Source: Luidia sarsii (taxonomy: Eukaryota > Echinodermata > Asteroidea > Paxillosida > Luidiidae). Taken from it: a DNA stretch of 64,000 nucleotides. The position numbers and the translations under genes are program-made. The DNA lies in NCBI GenBank assembly GCA_949987565.1, contig OX465104.1, positions 6,336,948 through 6,400,947 of the forward strand, written 5' to 3'. Position 1 is the first letter of the stretch. Each line of letters opens with the position of its first letter. Under the pieces are notes generated by a model, which saw only the letters and a list, made by a program, of their open reading frames with translations, was not told the DNA's origin and searched no databases. Positions 12,810 through 24,800 of this stretch are shown here, in pieces.

Positions 12810-15800
12810 CTGGCGTTTCAGTGTGTGTGAAAACAAAATCAGTCCCATGTTGGATTCTTGAAAATAAAGTCATAGACGTGCTCGAAGCAAAACTGTGATC
12901 CCAATCCAACACAATAAAGAACAATACACCAGAGCCCATGCTTAAGCCTATAGGTCCACGTCCAAAGCCCGAACCAAAATCTCAACCCGAATCCCAAACC
13001 AAAACTAAAACCCGAATCCCAAACCAAAACTAAAACCCAAATGCAAACCCATTGCCCAAACCCAAACCTATACCCAATATCCCAACCCCAAACCCAGAAC
13101 CATACCCAATCGCATATCCAAACCCAGTAACATACCCAATTCCAAACCCAAACCCCAAACCATATCCAATCCCAAACCCAAAACCATATCCAATCCCAAA
13201 CCCAAAACCGTATGCATATCCAATCCCAAACCCAAACACCAACCCCAAACCCATATGGCCTTTACCTACACCCATACCCAAACCCAAATCCAAAACCCAA
13301 GCTCAAACCCAAACTCAAACCCAAGCTCAAACCCAAGCTGAAACCCAAGCTGAAACCCAAGCTCAAACCCAAACTCAAACCCAAACTCAAACCCAAGCTC
13401 AAACCCAAGCTCAAACCCAAACTCAAACCCAAACTCAAACCCAAACTCAAACCCAAACTCAAACCCAAACTCAAACCCAAGCTCAAACCCAAACTCAAAC
13501 CCAAACTCAAACCCAAACTCAAACCCAAACTCAAACCCAAACTCAAACCCAAGCTCAAACCCAAACTCAAACCCAAACTCAAACCCAAAACACAAACCCA
13601 TAGGGCCTATACCCAAACCAAAACCCACAATCAAACCCAAAACCCAAACTCAAACTCTAGCCCAAAACTCAAACCCACAGGCCTACCCAAACAGTACCCA
13701 TATCCATACCTAAACTCAAACCCATAATACTCAAACCGACATCCATACCAAAATCCAAACCCAAAACTCAAACCCGTACCTAAACCCAAAACTCAAACCC
13801 ATTGGCTATACCGAAACCCACACCCAAACCCAAAATCAAACCCAAAAGTCAAACCCATACCTAAAACCAAAAGTCAAACCCATGCATTCCCAAACCCAAA
13901 CCCATACCGAAACCCATAACCAAATCCAAAACTCAAACCCATACCCAAACCATACCCAAATCCAAACCCCAACCCATACCAAAACCTATACCCAAACCCA
14001 CAATACACAAACCCAAACTTCAAACCCATGCCCAAACCCATACCCAAACCAAAAACTCAAACCCATACCCAAAGGCATACCCAAACCTACACCCAAACCC
14101 ATTATACTGGAGCCCAAACCTACACCCAAACCCATTATACTGGAGCCCAAGCCTACACCCAAACCCATTATACTGGAGCCCAAACCTCAAACCCATACCC
14201 AAACTCATACTCAAACACATACCCAAACCCATACCCATACCCAAACCCAAACCCATTATACCGAAGCCCAAACCTCAAACCCATACCCAAACTCATACCC
14301 AAACCCATACCCAAAACCAAACCCAAAACTCAAAACCATACCTAAACCCAAAACTCAAACCCATTGGCTATATCAAAACCCACACGCATACCCAAAACTA
14401 AACCTTAAACTCAAACCCATACCAAAAACCAAAAGTCAAACCCATACCCATACCCAAACGCATACCCAAACCCAAACCCATACCCAAACCTATACCCAAA
14501 CCCATATCCAAATCCAAATCCAAACCCCAACCCATACCAAAACATATACCCATACCCATACCCAAACCCAAAACTCAAACCCATAATACCCAAACCCATT
14601 ATACTTGAGCCCAAACCTCAAACCCATACCCAAATTCACTACTCAAACACATACCCAAACCCATTCCCAAACCCAAAACTCAAACCCCTACCCAAACTCA
14701 AACCCATTATACCGAAGCCCAAACCTCAAACCCATACCCAAATTCACTACTCAAACACATACCCAAACCCATACCCAAACCCAAAACTCAAACCCCTACC
14801 CAAACCCAAACCCATTATACCGAAGCCCAAACCTCAAACCCATACACAAACTCATACCCAAACACATACCCAAACGCATGCCCAAACCCATACCAAACCC
14901 ATACCCTACCCATTATACTGAAGCCCAGACCTCAAACCCATACCCAAACTCATACTCAAACACATACCCAAACCCAAAACTCAAACCCCTACCCAAACCC
15001 AAACCCATTATACCGAAGCCCAAACCTCAAACCCATACACAAACTCATACCCAAACACATACCCAAACCCATTATACCGAAGCCCAAACCTCAAACCCAT
15101 ACACAAACTCATACCCAAACACATACCCAAACACATGCCCAAACTCATACTCAAACACATACTCAAACCCAAAACTCAAACCCCTACCCAAACCCAAACC
15201 CATTATACCGAAGCCCAAACCTCAAACCCATACACAAACTCATACCCAAACACATACCCAAACCCATTATACCGAAGCCCAAACCTCAAACCCATACACA
15301 AACTCATACCCAAACACATACCCAAACACATGCCCAAACCCATACCAAACACATACCCTACCCATCATACTGAAGCCCAGACCTCAAACCCATACCCAAA
15401 CTCATACCCAAACACATACCCAAATCCAAACCCAGTTAACCCAAATCCAAACCCATACCCAAATCCTAACCCCAACCCCCATACCCAAACCCATAACCAA
15501 ACCTAAACCCCAACCCAAATCCCAAATCCAAAACACAAAGCCTAAGTCGCCCAGATACACACCGATGATATGTGCTTCCTTCTGCCGCTCCGTCTGTTCG
15601 AGTTGCGCCGGTTCAGCTTGCTGTTAAGGCCGCCGGGACTGGAGATGGAGCGGGTCAGCTTGGCTAGTAGGGCGCCCTCACCGTCAGGATGTCTCTGCTG
15701 CAGGCACGAGTCCAGAAAGCGCACGCATGCGCTGTGGCCTCGCCTTTCGGCTAAATTACTGGGGAAAGCACAAAACATGGACCAACGAATAGTCCAGACA

Positions 15801-18800
15801 ACTAATATTACTGATTTCATAAACCATTTTTCGTCTGAATTCTATGTCAATACGAGTCAGCGACAGCTAATGAGATACTCTTTTTTGCAGAGGTGGGAAA
15901 ATCTTGAAAACTAAAATTTGGACGAGAATCCTCATTATACCGTACCGGGTCACAAATATTGTGAAGCTCCTATAGACCCATTCGGGGAATCCTTCGCGAA
16001 GCCGCCATAGCTAAGGGGCACCGCAAGACATCCCCTGCCAACGACCCTGCCCCTTTTTTTTAAAGGAATGTTAATTCTTATCTCCGGCCTTCTCTCTCTA
16101 TAGTCCCTCTCTATCTCATTCTTTCTCTAGCCCTAAACCTCGAAAGGCTTTTTATCCTTGTTTTGGGCGATGTTGCATAAAAAATACCTTTGTGCGTGCG
16201 TGTCAGTAAGGTGATTGATACATTTAGTATACACAAAGGGGTTGGTATGTGATACCGATACCGCGTACACGTATATGTGACCCGGCACAGAATAATGAGG
16301 AATAACCCCCACTTTTGAGATTTTGACATTTTCTAATGATGTGAAAGAATAATCATTAGCTTTCATATGATATCAAAATGATTTCAATAAACTTTGATGT
16401 AAATAGTACAAGGGGACTTCGCTCGTTCATTTGGTACCAGACACAATATAGCAGCACCATTCTAACTCCTCGAGAGCGGCCATTCAAAAATGCAGGAACT
16501 TTACATTTTCATGAAAACAGTACTCACAAACACTCCACCGAAATCCTCGTTTCTTCAACATTTAGAGACGAAAATCGGAAAAATCCTTTGGACACAGTAT
16601 CCACCAATACATTAACTTTTCGAAAATACAAATAAAACCAAAAATTGATTTTCTTTTTATCGAATTGAGAAGATACTTTGACTTCAGGCGTTGTTTACTC
16701 GAAAAGTGTTTTGGTGGGATATTCCTCATGTCGCTGTGCCGGGTCACATATAAAGACGGGGTCAAATGGGTCTGTACCTTGGGGTCCGGCCGAGGAAATC
16801 CGTGGCGTCCAGGCTGACCTGCGAGAATTTGGAGAGTGTCCGGAGGGCCGTAATCTGGCCGTCCTCGGCCGCGTAGTGGACGGGCGTGCGGCCGAAGACG
16901 TCCAGCTCCGCGGCCGACGAGAGCTCCCTGTTCAAGGCCCACTGCAGTATGGGGCAGCGCCCTGGGTATCATAGGAGGGAGGGAGGGAGGGAGGGACGGT
17001 AGAGGGCGCACGCCGTTAAATCAATCCAAGATGGCGGCTGGGTTCACCCTATTTTCGTCAAGTGTGGACTCACAACGTTTGTTTAAAGGAGTCTTCCAAA
17101 GTCAATCAGATGATACAAATCATTAAACAAATAACGAACAAAACGAGCTTGAGTTCACTGCTTCTTAACCGATAGAAATCAGAATAATTATTTGGGGCCT
17201 TAATGCGGCACTATGGATCGTGGCTTTGGAATTAGGGGGATCACTCAGGATAAATCAGAAGACAAACAGCTTCGGCTAAAGCCCATTTAAGGAGTGTTTT
17301 TCCTCAATATATAATTAGCCAAACATCTAAGGAAGTCATCTCTTTCGAGGAGTATGGCTTTGGAAAGAGCCGGTAACTCAAACTGTTTCGGGGAGCGTAC
17401 GTGTACTCTGTCGCCAGGAAACTGGCTTACATGGTGTCACAGCAAATTTCCCATTTTGTACTTCCATCATGCAAACCGTCAAAATATTTTCTAAGAATCT
17501 GCAGCAGATTACGAACCAAGCTACAACTTCCAATACCGTTACGATGACTTCCCTACACTGCTTGCCTTTCCCTTTATTCTCACCCCGTAGTCTTTCATTA
17601 AGTTAAGCATAAGTCAGATAAAATAAAGGAAAAACTGACTGCGAACTTTTTGAACAAATTGAAAAATGGCCAACAAAAATTGGACTGGACCGAGATTTAA
17701 ACCCGAGGCCTAAGTGTCAAAAGCCTCAAGGGTCATATAGAAATAAATGTGCGGGTATATCCTGTTAGATATTATGAGCTGAGACAACAATGATGATACA
17801 TCATTTCAATTTGCCTTTGAGAAAGGTCCTGCCTGCACAGAAACATCAGGTCCTCTATATACATTACTGAAGTACACAATTTCTCGCTCAGAGCTTGCTG
17901 CGAAATAAATTCTGCTTTTATAATTGAAATAGCATGGCGTGCCCGTTGCACCATAACAAAATCAATTTAAACGACGCTATATACAAAAGGCCCGGCGTGT
18001 TTTTTCCCCTTCGACCCCACGTGGCCAATGCAGGCGCGCCGTTCGGCACACATCTGTTTTTCCCATTGCACTGACACAATGGGAAAACAACAACAACAAC
18101 AACGCTATCCCATATCGGGTTTTATTCTTCCATTGGCACTTCCTGTACCTTTTCCAGCTGCCAGGTGCATGGCGGTGGCTCCGTCTTTCTTCCTGGCTTC
18201 GTTCAGGGAGCAGCGGGCCCTCCTGACCAGCCAATGGGCGCAATTTAGGTGCCCTGTGGAATAGGACACATATTGAGGAAAACAGATTGACCAATTTGTG
18301 CCTTTGTATTATAACATCCTGAAAACAAAGATGGATCAGAAATTGCCCAGAAACATTATATTTAAATACAATCATGTACAGTATAAGCTGCGAAAGCTAA
18401 TGAACATTGCTGTCTAATGTCTATCATAGCATGTACGTATGTATAGCAAAGACTAATCCAAACAAATGGGGAAAAAAAGGGAAAAACTGACTGGGAACTT
18501 TACAAAAAACTTTGACTGAATCGTATGAGCTACCCAGCCCTTAAATTGTGGCCTTCGTAAACAGTCAACTAGTCTTTGCTCGGATGGGGACACCAGCCAG
18601 AAAAGCATTCACCCATTTTGAACTGCTGTATATATCGGCAGGGATCACGCACCCGCTTTCATTCAGATACAATTATTATTAGTAGTAATTATTAAGAGCG
18701 CTGGTACGCAAAACCAGAGGTCGCGGGTTGAAATCCCGGTCCAGTCAAAGTTTTCTTTGCCATTTTCTTTTTCATTTTTTTCCTTCAAATTAGAACTGCC

Positions 18801-21800
18801 CTACATTGAAAAAGACACTGGGATAATTTCAGCCCCTGTACAAAAATGAGATTTGCAGATTGGTAATTTTTATAATCAGTTCGCAGTTTGCGATATTTCC
18901 GTGGGTCAGTCTTGAACTCGTGTGCCAGACTACTGTGCCGGGTTGTGTGTTTATAGGTTAATGACCTGCTTGAGCGGCGTAGTGGACCGGGGTCATGCCG
19001 TCCTCGTCGGCCCGTCTGGCGTCGGCCTCCGCATGGTCGATCAGCTCCTCCAGACAGCCCACGCTACCGGCCTCGGCAGCCAGGGACACTGCCGGCAACG
19101 GAAAGCAAACAGAAGGAAACGAAACCAAAAACACAATATTAGGCCTTATTATCATTATCTATAGTATTCCAATATAGGAGGGGTTTGCGGTGACATTATG
19201 TACAGTAGACCTATAAGGTCTCTTAAATGTGACCCGGCACAACGACATGAGGAATATCCCACCAAAATACTTTTTTAGTAAACAACGCCCGAAGTTTAAA
19301 GTATCTTCACAATTCGATTACAAATATTTTTTTAAAATTTTTAAATATTAGAGGATATTATATTGGATATTATTTGAAAGCTAATGGTATACTCTTTCAC
19401 AAATCTCAAAATCTCAAAAATGGGGGGTTATTCCTCATTATGCTGTGCTGGGTCACAAATAGAAGAGGTATGGTTCCGAAAAAGAACCTGAGTGATAACT
19501 CGACGTTCCGCCCGGTATGCTCTGGCCGTCATCGGGGGAATTCTATTAAGAGACCTTATTAATGGTGTCACTGCAAAGTACAAACCCTCCTATAGCTATA
19601 GAGACTGCAAAACGCTACCCTCTAAGTATGAAGCGCCGCGTAAGCTACTAACCATGCGAGAGTTAATATTAATAGACACAGCATGACGACCGTACAGGCA
19701 AACCAGGGCAGGGTTATTAAAAGCGAGAGATATGCTATATCAAGGGTCTACGAATTAACCGATGCACTGCGCAATATGACGTGACTAGGGGTAACGCATA
19801 TACCACATGATAACCAACACTGCATGGGTTGACTTTCACGCTCACAGGAACACCGTATAATAGGCCCTACTAGTATGAGAATGACAGACTACACGGCAAA
19901 AACTGTTGGTCAAACAATATTATTGCAAAGCATGGGTTCAAAATATCGCTTGGGCAAAATTCAGGCCCGGGCAATATCGGGTAATTCGAAGAGCCGGGTA
20001 CCCGATTTTTTAAAAATCATCGGGTACCCCGGTACCCGATCAATGAAAAAAACCCACATCAAAATTTAAGAATGGAAAACAATACTGAAGAATCGAAAAG
20101 AGGGAGAGAAAAAAAGGTCAACAGTAAAAGTGATTTCAAGAAAAACTCAACTCATTGGGACATGTGTTAACAAAACAGTACCCCGGTAATCACTCTGCCT
20201 TTGAGAAAGGTCCTGCTAGGATCGAAACGTCAGGCCCACTAAATTTTAAGAAAACAGTATTGAATGTAAATAAAGCAGTATTGAATCTAAACGTGACTAT
20301 AGTGACTAGTCGGACTTGGACACAACCTGGATGACTCGGAGCGAGGACCCGTACTCGAAAGGTGTGACTCGGACTCGGTTTCAACAGACTCGAGAAATAA
20401 TCTGTGACTCGAATACAAACAAGCGGTATCATTTTCGGGGCATGCATCATAATAGACGGAAGGTATAGTACATCTGGGGGGGGGGGGGAGGGAACAAGGA
20501 CCGTGGCGGTGATACAATATATCCTTGGCAGGACGCTTCCTGGAGGGGGGGTGGTGCTGGCTTTTCCGATGGAATGACGTCATTGGAATTTCCCGGTCCA
20601 AGCCCGTGGAAGCAATCCGACGCGCTATCACTATTCGGGTTTCTGACCAAACAAGATTGTACATTTTGACCGGGTCATCGTCCCAACGCCATCATTTTGG
20701 TTTTGGCAACGGCTTCTTTCCGTCTATAATCTTGGGCGCACACTCGACAGGTCGTATCGATCTGATACGAGACCGGCGGTTGGAATAAACGTGGCAATGT
20801 TTTAACAGTGATATCTCCCTATAGCTTAGGCCTATACTTTGTATTTGATTCTATTGAACTAAGGAGATGAGTTTCTACATTCTGTGCCAGTGCGCTATAA
20901 TACCTTTCCTGCAGCAAACTGATAAGAAGCATTACGTCCGGATGCCCTGTAAAAGGGCATACAAAAGTACATTCGTACACCAACATCACCTTATGCCCTT
21001 CTGCTGGGAACAAATTCCGTCTGGTCCGTTTTATGGCGTTTTACAATTAGTGTTTAGGCCTACTTCATCATGACGTGATATTTGAACACAGAATGTGAGA
21101 CGATTGAAGCGCGGACAAAATGGAAATTAATGCGTTGTTAATTGAAATCCCCTCAGTAACCCTCTTTTACCCTTAATGCCCTTCTGCAAGGCTTGCGTTG
21201 AGTCGCGGGTTCGAATCCCGCCCGATTTTGTTTTCATCAGGCATCGGGCAAAGCATTAAGCACTCCGTGTTTTATCACGTCGAGCGGAGCAAACCCTCAT
21301 TCAGAGGAAGAATAGTTTATTCACTTGGCTTTGTTTTTTCTTTTCCTGTTTTGGAGTTGGAAATATTAACTCCGTGGTATAGAGTGTGGTATAGATGATG
21401 ACTTTCGGTTTTGATGAACCGAGGTTTTTATGGGTCTGGGTTTTTTATATGGGGGGGGTTGGTTTCGAAGAGGAAGGAAATAGTTGGAGTTAAGCTGAAC
21501 AAACAATTGCTGATTTGCATTGTCTTTGTTGCCGGTTGTTTCCATTTGTTTTGCCGACTCTACTGTTGCACCGAGCTTGGATTTGTATAATCTTCCACAT
21601 GGAAATTGCCATGCATGGTCGTTTGAATCTCAAACAGGTTTAGCGGGCCCGACGTTTCGATCCTGGCAGGACCTTTTTCGAGGGCAGAGTTCCATTGAGA
21701 AAGGTCCTGCTATAATATGATCGAAACGCCAGGATGGCGTGCCAGCTATACATCAATTGTTCTGAGAGTTAAAAACAAAGCGAGTAACAAAAATTAGGAG

Positions 21801-24800
21801 GGCCTGACGTTTCGATCCTAGCAAAGGCAAAGCCCAACAGAAAGGAGAGGGGGGGGGGGCTGGGACGCGGACGACTGAAGAAGGGAAAGCCGGTAGATAG
21901 GAGACAATATTATTGAAAACACGTGACAGCGAGCGACAACAGCAACTCTGTGATTGTTCTTGAAGATTGACGTGGTTGTAAAATCAGGGAGGTCGGGGAC
22001 GTACTGAGATAGGTTATCAATTTCAGGGAGTGATCTTCCAGGTTCAAAATCCCCTCTGTTCTTGTCATTATTCATGATTTTTTTGAATCATCGGTGAAGT
22101 GTCCTTTTGAGTGACCCATCCTTGGCCCGGTCGGTATACATTAGACCCGACCTTTCGTGTTACTGAACCCCAAGCGCCCAGTAGCAAGAATGCAAGGGAT
22201 CCGTTCGGGAAAATAACCCCGAGTGAGCCCCCTGCCATCTTGGTGCGATTAGCGCAAATGCCGGTTAGGCCCTGTTTACATTTTTGGCAGGTCAACCACA
22301 AACCGGTCACCGGAGGGGGGGACGTGTATCCTTCTTCTGCAGCTCGTGTGGGAACGGTCCCGGGGCAGCTATTCTATACGGTATCTGTGGCACTAATCTT
22401 ATTATCATAATGGAATATCCACGCGATGCCGTCTGTTGAGATCCTGTCATATGACACTGCACAACGATACAATTGCTCGTACACTGACGAAACCCTGCTA
22501 TAGATTTCAGTTTGGAAGACTGACGTTTCGATGCTAGCAGATCCTATAGCAGGCACTCATTTCTTCGAGAAAGGTCCTGCTAGGATCAAAACGTCAGGCT
22601 CTTTGGGAACGGCTTGTTTGGGAGTTTGAACACATTTTTGTATTGCTTTCTGTTTAACACTTGAATTGTTTACAGTAATATGCACAAATGTTGCAAACTG
22701 CTAACTGACTAAAATGACCAAAACGCGAATAATGTTTATTATCAACATTTAGGAGGGACTGACGTTTCGATCCTATCAGGACCTTTCTCAAAGGCAGAAT
22801 GAACTTTAATTGTTTAACAGTTAATAAACTGATTGTTCCGGGATATATTTCCATCTGGGGAAAATAAAATTAATTTTGATTATTATTAATATGTAAATCA
22901 TAAAGAAGCAGATAAATTCATGTCAAGATGCCAGTGTCGTAAATAGGCCTCGTGCCATTACTCCTGCATTGAATTGAATTGCTACATGGCTAGGGGCTAT
23001 TATACAAAAAGTGAAGCAGAGTTGGACAAACTGCCTAGAGAGTCAGACGGTCTGGGGGTGTCTTCAACAAACAAAAGCGAACAACCAAACAAGCAATCAG
23101 CGCTATAGGCCTAGATAGGTTTCTGAAAGTACCTTCCTTTTCCAATCAGAAGGACTTTTCACAACGTGAGGAGGTAATTTCGGTTTTGGGAAAGGCCCTG
23201 CTTCGTTCCAATCGTCAGGCCTTCGATCATAGAGCAAGGAAAAAGTTTGCGAAAATGACGATGTTTTCTCATTCAGTGACAACCGCCTCGCTGGTGACGC
23301 GTAGACCCAAAAGGTATGGCACACTTTATTAAATTACTGTTCTTTGCTCAATTCCAAAGGGGGTATCACTTTGACCATAAAGCAAGGACCTTTCTCTATG
23401 CATTGACTATAGGGTTGGTTATTATAGCAGGGCATGATATCAGAAGGTGCTCGCAAAGTTATTGAGACGAGGGACGCTTTGCACGTCCACTGATTCAATG
23501 TGGTATGAACAATCTATGTGAATTTTAGCCCGTTACACGGACGGTATAGAGGGTGGATCTGTTTATCTGTTAGCGTTACAAATTTGGTCAGAGTATTACC
23601 TGGCGTTCTTCCGCTCGGAGTGGTGACCTCGGCGTCCTCCACCTTCAGCAGCCGGCGGAGGCAGCGGACGGCGCCGCCGGCCGCCGCGTGCTGCAGGGGC
23701 GTCCGCCGGGCCCGCCCGTCCAGCCAGAACCGAGCCTCGGTCGGCGTGCAGGCCAGGAGGAGCTCCAAGCAGCCCGGGTGATCCCGGTGGGCGGCCAGGT
23801 GCACGGGCCGCCTCCCGCTCCCGTCCGCCGCCAGCAGGGCGTCCCGGAGCCGGCCGCGGTCCCGCAGGAAGCCCAGGCCCAGCCGGAGCACCTCGTCGTG
23901 GCCCCGCTCCACCGCGTCCAGCAGGGGGAAGCGGCGGGCCAGCCGGTCGCTCAGGCCGGCGGCCTCTGGTGGCTCTGCCCCCGCCTCCGCCCCCGCCCCG
24001 GCCGTGGCCAGGTTGTTCAGGATGCACTGGAGGCAGGCGGCGTGGCCGTTGCGCGCGGCGCTGGCCAGGGCCGAGTCCACCTGGACGTGGACGCACTCCA
24101 GGCACGCTCCCGTCACGAAGAGGCGCGTGCCGGCATCCAACGCCGACCCCGCGCCCTGGGCGTCTGACGGGGAGGAGGCCAGCTCCATCTCCCCTCGATC
24201 CTCCATCACCTGGTCCTCCTCCTTCCCCTTCTCCTTCCTCTTCCCCTGATCCCCCGTCTCCTTCTCCTCCTGCTTTTCCACTGTCTCCTCCTCCCTCTTC
24301 CCCCTCTTCTCCCTCTCCTCGCGATCCTCCGTCTCCTTCTCCTCCTTTTCCACTCTCTCCTCCTCCTCCTTCCCTCTCTCCTTCCTCTCCCCCTGTTCCT
24401 CTCCGTGATCCTCTGTCTCCTTCTCCTCCAGCTTTTCCACTCGCTCCTCCTCCTTCTGCTTCTCCTCAGGCTTCTTCCCCTCCTCCTTCTCCTGCTCCGT
24501 CTCTCCCTTAACCTCCTCCTCCTCCTCCTCCTCTTCCTTCCTCACGTCAATCCAGGCCGGTCCTCCTATGTCCGTCTCCGGGCGTACGGCGGGAGCGACC
24601 TGGTCGTTCAGGAACAGGTCAAGGTCCATCAGGATGTCGAAGATACCGGCCACGTCGTCGGCGAGCGCCCAGCCCGCTGATGATGTGCCCGCCGGGGCGT
24701 CGCCGGGCGGCTGCCGGCGGTCGGCGGCGGTGAGGGGCTCCATGTTGCCGTCGTAGTCACGGTCCTCGGCGGCGGTGGTGGCGGCGGTGGAGTCGGCGAA

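Noticed and set aside
13030..15627. Many long open frames on both strands (TQTQ, KLKP, GLSL, EFGF repeats)
   Set aside because: They arise because the array unit is 12 bp and has no stop in any frame; the reading has no non-repeat part and no splice or start context.
23688..24511. Plus-strand frames of 159 and 180 codons
   Set aside because: Antisense shadows of ankyrin exon 1, caused by its high GC and purine skew.
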